Origin: an uncultured Bacteroidales bacterium
GTDB lineage: Bacteria; Bacteroidota; Bacteroidia; Bacteroidales; Muribaculaceae
NCBI GenBank assembly: GCA_947573135.1
Contig: CANPDU010000028.1
Location: 1-43,801 of the forward strand
DNA length: 43,801 nt
Direction: 5' to 3'
Shown: one piece after another, positions 9,380-18,278 of the stretch
Layout of the letters: every line of letters starts with the position of its first letter
How positions within the stretch are numbered: position 1 is the first letter of the stretch
Notes under the pieces: generated by a model
Databases searched by the model: none
What the model was told of the DNA's origin: nothing
Seen by the model: only the letters and a program-made list of their open reading frames with translations
Position numbers and translations under genes: made by a program

Positions 9380-9426
9380 AGACCCTAAAGACCCTAAAGA
9401 CCTTAAAGACCCTAAAGTCCTTATAG
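9373..9426 (+). repeat. 9-bp tandem repeat (accctaaag) x5 plus a degenerate sixth copy
   Basis: Units at 9373-9381, 9382-9390, 9391-9399, 9400-9408 (one substitution) and 9409-9417 are followed by a degenerate copy at 9418-9426. The stop codon TAA of the RecA-like gene (9377-9379) is part of unit one, and each unit places another TAA in the same frame. Because the unit is a multiple of three, changes in copy number cannot alter the protein end; they would only change the spacing to the next promoter. Confidence 0.95.
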
Positions 9427-9473
9427 CCCCCTCAAAAAATCATAAAATCGGGTACAGGATCAGATTTTTTTAG

Positions 9474-9481
9474 TAACTTTG
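9474..9481 (+). promoter_or_regulatory. Putative -7 element for metK leader
   Basis: TAACTTTG matches TAnnTTTG exactly. No good TTTG is seen about 20 nt upstream, so the -33 element is weak or absent. Transcription from here would give a leader of about 200 nt that contains the SAM-II-like aptamer. Confidence 0.6.
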
Positions 9482-9504
9482 CATCGTAATATCAACGACA
9501 ACAT

Positions 9505-9558
9505 TGTCAGTGGACAGATTTGCTTGCTTGCAACCACTTGAAAAAATGCTAAAATCAA
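9505..9558 (+). promoter_or_regulatory. SAM-II-type riboswitch aptamer upstream of metK
   Basis: The segment has the SAM-II pattern. Stem P1 is AGTGG at 9509-9513 with CCACT at 9534-9538. The loop contains AGATTTG and ends in TTGCAA directly before the 3' P1 strand. A single-stranded A-rich stretch then leads to ATGCTAAAATC at 9546-9556. The 3' AAATC can pair with GATTT in the loop to form the H-type pseudoknot that binds S-adenosylmethionine in this class. The gene below encodes SAM synthetase, so product feedback is expected. The distance from aptamer to start codon (about 130 nt) is long for this class. The related SAM-V class shares the core and is the main alternative. Confidence 0.78.
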
Positions 9559-9610
9559 CCGATATGATGCCGTTTAAGCATTGATCGGACATCATTTCAA
9601 TCAGATTTTA
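9559..9610 (+). promoter_or_regulatory. Candidate expression platform of the metK riboswitch
   Basis: A hairpin follows the aptamer: CCGAT at 9559-9563 pairs with ATCGG at 9584-9588, and ATGC at 9567-9570 with GCAT at 9578-9581. The 3' side of this hairpin (TTTAAGCAT, 9573-9581) is complementary, with one bulged A, to the aptamer core ATGCTAAA at 9546-9553. GATTTTA at 9604-9610 is fully complementary to TAAAATC at 9550-9556. Either could compete with the pseudoknot. No T-tract terminator is seen, so control at translation or by RNA stability is more likely. This is inference from complementarity only. Confidence 0.4.
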
Positions 9611-9687
9611 ACGCTCTGTCAAGTGTGCAATCCAAGAAAATGGCACACCGACGATTCGTCACTTAAAATATTTAAAATCTCATTGTT

Positions 9688-10974
<1,287 letters not shown>

Positions 10975-11029
10975 ATTGCGTTCTTTTGCCACAAACAGGC
11001 CTGTTATGCTTAATTTTTGACATGAATTA

Positions 11030-11060
11030 TTTGACATCTCGGATTATTTGACTAAATTCG
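11030..11060 (+). promoter_or_regulatory. Promoter of the secreted protein gene, with TTTGAC repeats
   Basis: TTTG at 11030-11033 and TAAATTCG at 11053-11060 (one mismatch to TAnnTTTG) are 19 nt apart. The region carries TTTGAC three times, at 11016-11021, 11030-11035 and 11047-11052; the last two lie in the longer direct repeat ATTATTTGAC. The repeats may be a protein-binding array or alternative -33 elements. Confidence 0.55.
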
Positions 11061-11093
11061 CACTTAAATTATTCATTTCAAAACATTATGCAT

Positions 11094-12437
11094 ATGAAAA
11101 AGCTTTTACCTCTTTTAGCCTTATTGTACTCTGGAACAGCGTTCGCCGAAATACCCGCGGACGCCGTCAATCTTTCCGCCGACGGCACCGCTAACTGTTA
11201 CATAGTTCCTCCCGGTTCGACGGCCTGGTTTGATGCCACTCACAAAGGCAATTCTCTGACCGAAACGACAGGCGATATCGCCGGGGTGAAACTCGTCTGG
11301 CAGACAGCTCAGTCGCTTGTAAGCCGACTCGAATTCGATGCCGCTTCCGGAGCGATCTGCGCCTGGACATCTGAAATCCCGGGCAATGCTCTTGTTGCTG
11401 CTACGGATGCCGAAGGCAAAATACTCTGGAGCTGGCATCTTTGGATAACAGAGTATGATCCTGACAACGACTTCACCACTGAGCCCAACGCTTCGGGAAC
11501 AACTTGGACATTTATGGACCGCAATCTCGGAGCTGTGTCTACCGAACGAGGATCTTTCGACAATTTCGGAATGCTTTACCAGTGGGGACGTAAAGATCCC
11601 TTCCCGGGAGCGGCATCTTTTACTATCATGAACGAAGACTATACCTACGAGAAAGACGGCGAACCGGTTCTATACGATATCGACAACAACGTTCTGCCCA
11701 AAATTTCGTCGAAAGCCGCTTTCCACGGCACTCTGGATCTGTCAATCCAGAATCCCGACACCTTCTACGCCATGACCTACAATCACACCGGTGAACTGGA
11801 TGAATATGGTCAGGAAATCGTCAAAAACGACTATCCCACAGGCGACTGGATCGATGTTTCCAACGACGACTACTGGGGTGGCGAATCTATGAAGAAAACG
11901 ATCTACGACCCATCGCCCGTCGGATATATGGTGCCCGTTTGCGATGCCGACGGCAACACTCCCTACGCATGGCTGAAATATGCCTCAATGACCTGGGATA
12001 AAACCAATAACGGAGCCGAGCAGGATGGTCAATGGTTCCCGGCGACCGGAACTCGCGTCTACGCATCCGGCACAATCGACTATCCCGAAAACGGCAACCC
12101 GTATAGCGGTCTGTGGATAGGCACGAAAGGCAAAGCCTCAAGCAATCTGGAACTTTACCCGGACCTCTATGGTCAGTACATGATGATTGTAAATGGAAAA
12201 CGCACATTCAAAGTCGGCAAAGACAAACGCTCTCAGGGCATGTCTGTTCGTTGTGTGCGTGAAAAATCCGGTTCAACATCCGCTGTCCGCGACATCGCCG
12301 TTGACGACACCGATTCTCCGGCTCCGGTCTACAATCTTCAGGGCATCGTCGTTCTCGACAGCGCCACTGCCGATCAGATCAAAACTCTCTCTTCGGGCAT
12401 TTATATTTATAAATCCCGCAAAATAGCCGTACGTTAA
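11094..12437 (+). CDS. Secreted Bacteroidales surface protein of unknown function
   Basis: The 447-residue product begins with a signal peptide (MKKLLPLLALLYSGTAFA) and continues with DAVNLSADGTANCYIVPPGS, a segment recurrent near the start of many Bacteroidales secreted proteins. The middle is rich in aromatic residues, Gly and Asp, including FMDRNLGAVSTERGSFDNFG and YQWGRKDPFPG, which recall the Fibrobacter-succinogenes-type paralogous domain seen in surface proteins. The end (VYNLQGIVV and then SGIYIYKSRKIAVR) looks like a short C-terminal sorting or anchoring tail common in Prevotella and Muribaculaceae. An ATG two codons upstream (11088) is also possible. The gene is monocistronic, with its own promoter and a strong terminator. 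The binding target or enzymatic role cannot be read from sequence. Confidence 0.8.
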   Translation: MKKLLPLLALLYSGTAFAEIPADAVNLSADGTANCYIVPPGSTAWFDATHKGNSLTETTGDIAGVKLVWQTAQSLVSRLEFDAASGAICAWTSEIPGNALVAATDAEGKILWSWHLWITEYDPDNDFTTEPNASGTTWTFMDRNLGAVSTERGSFDNFGMLYQWGRKDPFPGAASFTIMNEDYTYEKDGEPVLYDIDNNVLPKISSKAAFHGTLDLSIQNPDTFYAMTYNHTGELDEYGQEIVKNDYPTGDWIDVSNDDYWGGESMKKTIYDPSPVGYMVPVCDADGNTPYAWLKYASMTWDKTNNGAEQDGQWFPATGTRVYASGTIDYPENGNPYSGLWIGTKGKASSNLELYPDLYGQYMMIVNGKRTFKVGKDKRSQGMSVRCVREKSGSTSAVRDIAVDDTDSPAPVYNLQGIVVLDSATADQIKTLSSGIYIYKSRKIAVR

Positions 12438-12459
12438 TCAGATTTCTTACTCATATCAG

Positions 12460-12500
12460 ACGGGGAGCGCTTTCAGTCAGTTTAAGCGCTCCCCGTTTTT
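12460..12500 (+). terminator. Rho-independent terminator
   Basis: A 13-bp perfect stem (ACGGGGAGCGCTT at 12460-12472 with its complement at 12484-12496) is followed by a T run. It closes the transcript of the secreted protein. Confidence 0.93.
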
Positions 12501-12562
12501 ATATATACGACTTCTCTGTCAGGTAATAATTAAAAAATATTCCTCATTCAAAATTATCTTAT

Positions 12563-12570
12563 TATCTTTG
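12563..12570 (+). promoter_or_regulatory. -7 element directly in front of the NapH/NapG-like gene
   Basis: TATCTTTG matches TAnnTTTG. The predicted start site would be only a few bases before the ATG at 12578, so the mRNA may be leaderless or nearly so. The -33 element is not obvious. Confidence 0.55.
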
Positions 12571-12577
12571 TGGTATA

Positions 12578-13999
12578 ATGAACAGATACCGCCCAATACG
12601 TTATGGCCGCATTGTCGTCCAAGCTGTCGCTGTCGCCTTGATAACGATAGCGATCGCGACGGGTGTGCCGTGTCTGCTTTCAAAAATGCAGATCATTCCG
12701 GCAATAGCAGCATGCGCCACTGTATGGCTCATTGTCTGGCTTGTCACGACAGTTATTTTCGGGCGCATCTATTGTTCGACTGTCTGTCCGACAGGCGCGT
12801 TGATCGACCTGTTCTCTTTCGTCCTTCGTTCTCGTAAATCTCATTTTTCTTATTGTCCGCCGTCCGGCAGACTGAGACTGTCTGTTCTCGTTATTGCCGT
12901 ATTATGCACTCTTTTCGGTGTGACGGCCATAATCGCGCTGCTCGATCCCTATAGTGCGTTTGCCAGAATCGTTGCTGCCTCTCTGCGTCCGTTGTCGATA
13001 GGTCTTACCGGGCTTTTTACTGCGGCTGCCACTCTTGCTCTCATCATAATAGTCTCTCGGCGCAGAGGTCGCCTGTTGTGCAATACTATTTGTCCGGTCG
13101 GAACAGTCCTCGGCAACATATCCCGCATATCTTTCTACCACGCTGACATCAATACCGATCTGTGTGTCAACTGCGGTCGGTGTGCCGACGTCTGCTCTTC
13201 CCAATGCATCAATCTTACCGATCATATCGTCGATCTTTCGCGCTGCGTCGTGTGCTTCGACTGCATGGATGTGTGTCCCAACTCGGCGATAACCTATCGC
13301 CGCGGACGTCATCAACTTTCCATTCCATTGATGCAGAGAGTTATAGGCAGAGCCGGAGTCTCTGCTGCAGGTCCGAGGCCCGAAGCGTCTAATATAAAGC
13401 CACTCGACAGGCGCACATTCATTATGACCGGCGTCGTCACGGCCGCAGCTGCCCTTCAGGCGGCTGTACCCCCCGACAGACCCGGTGTCGTCGCCGGCGC
13501 TGTTCCGCTCGTTCCTCTCAACCATGTCACGCCTCCGGGCATAAGCTCACGTGAGGATTTTCTCAGACGGTGCACTGCCTGCGGTGCATGCGTCGCAGCC
13601 TGTCCTACCGGTGTTCTGACCATGTCGGCCAAGCAGTATGGCATCCGCCACTCACTGATACCTGTCATGGACTTTGAGCGCGCTTACTGCGACATCAGCT
13701 GTGTGCGTTGCACCGAAGTGTGCCCGACCAAGGCGTTGAAACCTCTTACTCCCGCCGAGAAACGCGTCACCCCCGTCGGGCGTGCGCGCATCAGTGCGTC
13801 AAACTGCCGTCTGTATGTCAACGGTACACCGTGCGGCGTTTGTGTCCGTTCTTGCCCGAAACGCGCCATTTCGATTGTCACCGGCGCCGACGGACGCCGT
13901 TCGCCGCAAGTCGTGCCCGAGCTATGCATCGGCTGCGGACAATGCAGCTACGCATGTCCGTCTCAGCCTTACAGCGCTATAGTCATCGAAGGATTATAA
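12578..13999 (+). CDS. NapH/NapG-like fused membrane iron-sulfur protein
   Basis: The 473-residue protein joins two modules. Residues 1-180 resemble NapH: about four or five membrane helices with the paired CxxxCP motifs C66/C70 (IYCSTVCPTG) and C168/C172 (LLCNTICPVG). Two ferredoxin motifs follow at C196-C206 and C223-C233. A stretch at about 277-296 (LDRRTFIMTGVVTAAAAL) looks like an internal twin-arginine-type or membrane segment. The C-terminal half then carries four more cysteine clusters (C332-C342, C371-C382, C410-C426, C450-C460) as in NapG/MauM. It should pass electrons across the inner membrane, but no nitrate reductase or other partner lies nearby, so the donor and acceptor are unknown. 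The next gene, thyA, begins 36 nt downstream. Confidence 0.85.
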   Translation: MNRYRPIRYGRIVVQAVAVALITIAIATGVPCLLSKMQIIPAIAACATVWLIVWLVTTVIFGRIYCSTVCPTGALIDLFSFVLRSRKSHFSYCPPSGRLRLSVLVIAVLCTLFGVTAIIALLDPYSAFARIVAASLRPLSIGLTGLFTAAATLALIIIVSRRRGRLLCNTICPVGTVLGNISRISFYHADINTDLCVNCGRCADVCSSQCINLTDHIVDLSRCVVCFDCMDVCPNSAITYRRGRHQLSIPLMQRVIGRAGVSAAGPRPEASNIKPLDRRTFIMTGVVTAAAALQAAVPPDRPGVVAGAVPLVPLNHVTPPGISSREDFLRRCTACGACVAACPTGVLTMSAKQYGIRHSLIPVMDFERAYCDISCVRCTEVCPTKALKPLTPAEKRVTPVGRARISASNCRLYVNGTPCGVCVRSCPKRAISIVTGADGRRSPQVVPELCIGCGQCSYACPSQPYSAIVIEGL

Positions 14000-14035
14000 A
14001 AAATTTTACCGACCACCCGATATAACATCTTCACA

Positions 14036-14830
14036 ATGCGTCAATATCTCGATCTTCTGAACCACATTCTCGAAAACGGAGTGGATAAAAACGACCGCAC
14101 CGGTACCGGCACACGTTCCGTATTCGGCCACCAGATGCGCTTCGACCTTGCCGACGGTTTTCCGCTCGTGACGACAAAAAAAGTCCATCTCAAATCGATC
14201 ATCTACGAACTCCTCTGGTTCCTCAATGGTGACACTAACGTCAAGTATCTTCAGGACAACGGCGTCCGCATCTGGAACGAATGGGCCGACCCCGACGGTA
14301 ACCTCGGCCATATCTACGGCTATCAGTGGCGCTCATGGCCCGACTATAACGGCGGACATATCGACCAGATTTCTCAGGTCATCAGCGACATCAAAAACAA
14401 CCCTGACTCACGGCGGATCATTGTCAGCGCATGGAATGTCGCCGATCTCCCGAATATGAATCTGCCGCCATGCCACGCGTTTTTCCAGTTCTATGTCGCT
14501 GACGGTCGTCTGAGTCTTCAGCTTTATCAGCGAAGCGCCGACTGCTTCCTCGGTGTGCCGTTCAACATCGCCTCCTATGCTCTCCTGCTGCAGATGATGG
14601 CTCAGGTCTGCGGACTGCAGCCCGGCGAATTTGTCCACACCACCGGCGACACTCATATCTACAGCAACCACTTCGATCAGGTGCGTCTCCAGCTCACGCG
14701 GCAGCCCCGTCCGCTGCCACGCATGATCCTCAATCCCGATGTCAAGGACATCTTCGGTTTCCGATACGAAGATTTTCGTCTCGAAGGCTATGATCCCTAC
14801 CCCGCAATCAAAGGCCAGGTCTCAGTATGA
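14036..14830 (+). CDS. thyA: Thymidylate synthase
   Basis: The 264-residue enzyme methylates dUMP to dTMP using methylene-tetrahydrofolate, releasing dihydrofolate. Length and numbering match Escherichia coli ThyA: catalytic C146 lies in [12 protein letters not shown], and the folate/dUMP region [20 protein letters not shown] follows. [11 protein letters not shown] near residue 21 is the phosphate-binding loop. The stop overlaps the start of folA in an ATGA junction, so the two are translationally coupled. This fits their function, since DHFR regenerates the folate that ThyA oxidises. Confidence 0.98.
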   Translation: MRQYLDLLNHILENGVDKNDRTGTGTRSVFGHQMRFDLADGFPLVTTKKVHLKSIIYELLWFLNGDTNVKYLQDNGVRIWNEWADPDGNLGHIYGYQWRSWPDYNGGHIDQISQVISDIKNNPDSRRIIVSAWNVADLPNMNLPPCHAFFQFYVADGRLSLQLYQRSADCFLGVPFNIASYALLLQMMAQVCGLQPGEFVHTTGDTHIYSNHFDQVRLQLTRQPRPLPRMILNPDVKDIFGFRYEDFRLEGYDPYPAIKGQVSV

Positions 14831-15330
14831 AAAATCCCGCCATCAACATAATCGTCGCCGTTGCGCCCGACCTTGCCATAGGCCGCCGCGGCGACTTGCT
14901 CTTTCATGTCAGCGCCGATCTGCGGCGTTTCAAAGAGCTGACCATGGGCCATCCCATAATCATGGGGCGAAAGACTTTCGAGTCGCTGCCCAAAGGCGCG
15001 CTTCCCGGGCGACGCAACATCGTCATTTCTCGCAATCGCGACTTCAACGCACCGGGAGCCGAGGTCTTTCCATCTCTCGAAGCCGCAGTTGCCGCCTGTA
15101 GCGGGACAGGTGAAGTTTTCATTATCGGAGGCGCGCAGATCTACTCTCAGGCCATCGCCGTCGCCGACCGGCTGCAGCTGACTCGCTTCGACCGCACTGT
15201 CGCCGGAGCGGACTGCTTCTTCCCCGAAATTTCTGCTGACACATGGTCGCCGACAGCCTGCAGCGAGTGGGCCGTCGACGAAAAGTCAGGTGTGCGTTAT
15301 TGTTTCGAAACTCTTGTACGACAGAAATGA
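14827..15330 (+). CDS. folA: Dihydrofolate reductase
   Basis: The 167-residue enzyme reduces dihydrofolate to tetrahydrofolate with NADPH. The N-terminal strand [19 protein letters not shown], the acidic active-site residue D31 in [11 protein letters not shown], the NADPH segment [12 protein letters not shown] and the later [12 protein letters not shown] are all in the expected order. Both ends overlap neighbours through ATGA junctions (thyA upstream, the lipoprotein gene downstream), so it sits inside a tightly coupled operon. It is the target of trimethoprim-type inhibitors; no resistance change can be judged here. Confidence 0.97.
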   Translation: MKNPAINIIVAVAPDLAIGRRGDLLFHVSADLRRFKELTMGHPIIMGRKTFESLPKGALPGRRNIVISRNRDFNAPGAEVFPSLEAAVAACSGTGEVFIIGGAQIYSQAIAVADRLQLTRFDRTVAGADCFFPEISADTWSPTACSEWAVDEKSGVRYCFETLVRQK

Positions 15331-16460
15331 AACCATCGTTCTATTCATTTTTTATCCTTGCGGCGCTTTTCCTCGCCTCATGCGGAGGCAACGGTTCACG
15401 CAATAACGGCAGTGTCGAAGGTGACACTCTGACTTCACGTGCCGGACTGCTCACGCTCGTCGACCGCGGAGATTATGTCGCTGCCGTTGTCGCCGATCCG
15501 TGGAACCCGGGCAAACAGCTCGCAGCATACGCTTTAGTACCGCGCGACGCCGACACGCACCCCGATGTTCCCGATGGTTTTCAGATTGTCGAAACTCCGG
15601 TCAGACGGTCTGTAATCTATTCATCAACAAACACGGCCGCTATAGCCGAGCTCGGAGTGCTCGATGCTGTGGCTGCGGTAGCCGAAGGCAATTATTATGT
15701 GCCGTCTGACACCGTCGCACGTCTGATCGCATCAGGCCGCATCGCCGACATAGGCAGCTCCATGGCGCCGAAACTCGAGACTCTGATCGAAGTCTCGCCC
15801 GACGTGATTCTTTCCTCCCCCTATGAGAATGCCGGACATGGTGTTCTCGACGCTCTCAAGGTGCCTGTCATCGAATGCGCCGACTACATGGAGACGACTC
15901 CGCTCGGACGCGCCGAGTGGATACTTTTACTCGGATATCTCTACGGCAAGCCCGACGAAGCCGCCGCCGTCTACAATGACGTTGTCGCCGATTATCTGTC
16001 GCTCGCCGACGCGGTCACCGCCTCAGGTGAGCCGCAGCCCAAAGTCCTGACCGAAATGCTTACGTCGGGCGTATGGTATGTGCCGGGCGGAAAAAGCTAC
16101 ATGGCTCACATGCTTGCAGACGCCGGCGCCGCCTATCCGTGGAGCGACAACGCTTCATCAGGCTCGCTCCAGTTCGATGCCGCCGCAGTGATCGACAAGG
16201 CGTCAGATGCCGACATATGGATCCTGCGTAACTACGGCCCGACGACTCTTACCGCTCTCGGAGCCATGTCGCCTCTCTACAAAGGCATCAAGGCCTTCGC
16301 CGACGGAGAGGTCTACAGCTGCGACACTTCGACATCGACGATATTCAACGACATCGCCTTTCACCCCGAGCGCATTCTCGCCGATTTCGTGACCATATTC
16401 CATCCGTCGCTGATGCCTGACCGCCGGACGGTCTATTATCTGAAAACAAATCCTGAATGA
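15327..16460 (+). CDS. Periplasmic metal-chelate/cobalamin-binding lipoprotein (BtuF/FecB class)
   Basis: The 377-residue product has a signal peptide ending in LFLASCGG, a good lipobox with Cys at residue 21. The rest matches the class III solute-binding fold: RRSVIYSSTNTAAIAELG starts the N-terminal lobe, the segment LIEVSPDVILSSPYE sits near the hinge helix, and the tail has FHPERILADFVTIFHPSL. The chosen start at 15327 overlaps the folA stop by ATGA; the longer frame from 15243 lies inside folA and lacks a signal peptide. With the permease and ATPase genes that follow it forms a complete importer for cobalamin, heme or an iron chelate. The ligand cannot be told from sequence, and no TonB receptor is adjacent. 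Confidence 0.88.
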   Translation: MKPSFYSFFILAALFLASCGGNGSRNNGSVEGDTLTSRAGLLTLVDRGDYVAAVVADPWNPGKQLAAYALVPRDADTHPDVPDGFQIVETPVRRSVIYSSTNTAAIAELGVLDAVAAVAEGNYYVPSDTVARLIASGRIADIGSSMAPKLETLIEVSPDVILSSPYENAGHGVLDALKVPVIECADYMETTPLGRAEWILLLGYLYGKPDEAAAVYNDVVADYLSLADAVTASGEPQPKVLTEMLTSGVWYVPGGKSYMAHMLADAGAAYPWSDNASSGSLQFDAAAVIDKASDADIWILRNYGPTTLTALGAMSPLYKGIKAFADGEVYSCDTSTSTIFNDIAFHPERILADFVTIFHPSLMPDRRTVYYLKTNPE

Positions 16461-17482
16461 GCCTCCGCACCCGTCGACATACAATTGCTCTGACTATTTT
16501 CAGTCTGGTCATCGTAATCCTTTTCCCGCTGCTAATGGTAGTTGGCTCGGTCGACATTCCCCTGCGGGAAGTATGGGCGGCTCTCACCGGAGGCGATGTC
16601 TCGCGTGAGGCATGGCGTGTCATCGTTGTCGACACCCGCATACCGTCGGCTTGCACGGCCGCCCTTGCCGGAGCAGCTCTTTCTGTCGCCGGACTTCTGC
16701 TTCAGACAACCTTCGACAACCCCCTTGCCGGGCCGTCGATACTCGGCGTCTCGACCGGTTCGTCGCTCGGTGTCGCTATCGTCATGCTTGCTCTCGGAGG
16801 CGCCGGATCGCTCGTCGGACAGTCGGCGGTTCTTGCCGGAGCTCTTGCCGGAGCTATGCTGATCATGATCATACTTGTGGCCATGTCGTCGCTCGTCCGC
16901 TCGGCGACAATGTTGCTGATCGTAGGCATACTGATAGGCTACCTCAGCTCGTCGGCTATCTCACTGCTTAACTTTTTCGCCACACAGGAAGGCGTCCATT
17001 CCTACGTGATCTGGGGACTCGGCAACTTCTACGGTGTGTCAGCCGAGCGGCTGCCGTGGTTCGCTGCTATCGCGATCGTTCTCCTGGCGCTGTCACTGCT
17101 CTTCATCAAACCGCTCAATGCTCTGCTTCTCGGCACACGCTACGCCGAGAACGTCGGTGTGCGCACAATACGTGTGCGCAATCAGCTGCTCTTGCTGTCG
17201 GGAGCGCTTACGGCTCTGGTTACCGCAGCCTGCGGACCTATCGGATTTATCGGCCTCGTCGTGCCACACATCGCCCGACTGGCGACCGGGACATCCAACC
17301 ACGCCACCCTTCTGCCGGCTACGATTCTTGCCGGAGCCGCGACGGGGCTGCTATGCGCCCTCATCTGCGTACTTCCGTCTCAGTGGGGCGTCATGCCTGT
17401 CAACGCCATAACGCCGATAATCGGAGTCCCGGTGATCATTTATATCATTCTGCGGAGACGAAAGATATTCTATTTCAACTGA
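16457..17482 (+). CDS. FecCD/BtuC-family ABC transporter permease
   Basis: The 341-residue inner-membrane protein has about ten hydrophobic segments and the FecCD landmarks RIPSACTAALAGAALSVAG and LLQTTFDNPLAGPSILGVS near the start, then GPIGFIGLVVPHIARLATG before the last helices. Start and stop of neighbouring genes overlap (ATGA at 16457-16460), which ties it to the binding lipoprotein upstream. The ATPase gene starts 4 nt after its stop. The N-terminal region lacks a cleavable signal. It forms the channel of the importer. Confidence 0.94.
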   Translation: MSLRTRRHTIALTIFSLVIVILFPLLMVVGSVDIPLREVWAALTGGDVSREAWRVIVVDTRIPSACTAALAGAALSVAGLLLQTTFDNPLAGPSILGVSTGSSLGVAIVMLALGGAGSLVGQSAVLAGALAGAMLIMIILVAMSSLVRSATMLLIVGILIGYLSSSAISLLNFFATQEGVHSYVIWGLGNFYGVSAERLPWFAAIAIVLLALSLLFIKPLNALLLGTRYAENVGVRTIRVRNQLLLLSGALTALVTAACGPIGFIGLVVPHIARLATGTSNHATLLPATILAGAATGLLCALICVLPSQWGVMPVNAITPIIGVPVIIYIILRRRKIFYFN

Positions 17483-17486
17483 GCCT

Positions 17487-18275
17487 ATGGAAATCCTAAC
17501 GACAGAAAATCTCTCAGTAGGCTACGCCGGAGGCAAAAACGGCCGGACAGCAGTCGTGCTCTCCGGTCTTGACCTTTCATTGCCAGAAGCTACGCTGACA
17601 CTGCTTGTCGGAGCCAACGGCAGCGGAAAGTCGACACTGCTGCGCACCCTTTCGGGCGCACAGGCGCCTCTCGGAGGTTCAATAACTGTCGGCAACCGGC
17701 CGCTGCATGATATATCATTGCGTCAGCGGGCACGGCTGCTCGCATTGGTCTACACAGACCGCACGGGCGGCGGAGGACTGACGGTCAGCGAACTCGTCGC
17801 CCTCGGACGCCAGCCCTACACAGGTTTTATCGGCCGATTGTCGTCTGCCGACCGCGATATTGTCGCCGGGTCGCTCGCAGCTGTCGGCATCAGCCACAAA
17901 GCCGATTCTTACATCGCGGCGCTCAGCGACGGCGAACGCCAGAAAGCCATGATAGCCCGTGCGCTCGCCCAGCAGACGCCGCTGATCATTCTCGACGAAC
18001 CGACAGCCTTCCTCGACATCGCCAGCCGCCTCGAAATAATGCAGCTGCTCGGCGCCCTTGTCAAAAATGAGCAAAAGACCATCCTGCTGTCGACCCACGA
18101 CCTGGCATCGGCGCTCGGCGTAGCCGACCGCCTGTGGATCGTGGACGCCCTGAACCGCACGGTCGTTCAAGGGTCTGCCGGCAGTCTGATCGCCGACGGC
18201 ACGATGGACAAAGTCTTCCCCGGCCGCAACGTGACATTCAACCCCTACATCAACGATTTCACCATAAAAGCATAA
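17487..18275 (+). CDS. ABC transporter ATP-binding protein (BtuD/FhuC class)
   Basis: The 262-residue ATPase has Walker A GANGSGKST at residues 42-50, the ABC signature LSDGERQKAMIARAL (LSDGE variant typical of iron-chelate and B12 importers), Walker B LIILDEPTAFLDI and the switch histidine in LLSTHDL. It powers the importer formed with the two preceding genes and is spaced 4 nt from the permease. The C-terminal part has no extra domain. The last gene of the run, a DUF1186-like protein, begins 3 nt after its stop. Confidence 0.95.
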   Translation: MEILTTENLSVGYAGGKNGRTAVVLSGLDLSLPEATLTLLVGANGSGKSTLLRTLSGAQAPLGGSITVGNRPLHDISLRQRARLLALVYTDRTGGGGLTVSELVALGRQPYTGFIGRLSSADRDIVAGSLAAVGISHKADSYIAALSDGERQKAMIARALAQQTPLIILDEPTAFLDIASRLEIMQLLGALVKNEQKTILLSTHDLASALGVADRLWIVDALNRTVVQGSAGSLIADGTMDKVFPGRNVTFNPYINDFTIKA

Positions 18276-18278
18276 GCC

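Noticed and set aside
9162-9473. A 103-codon frame with Lys-Asp-Pro repeats at its end
   Set aside because: It is an alternative frame of the RecA-like gene and the 9-bp tandem repeat; the Pro/Thr/Ser-rich part mirrors the low-complexity tail. Kept only as a repeat.
10994-11005. AACAGGCCTGTT palindrome as a metK terminator
   Set aside because: The stem has no loop and the T-rich stretch is displaced, so it is too weak to list as a separate terminator.
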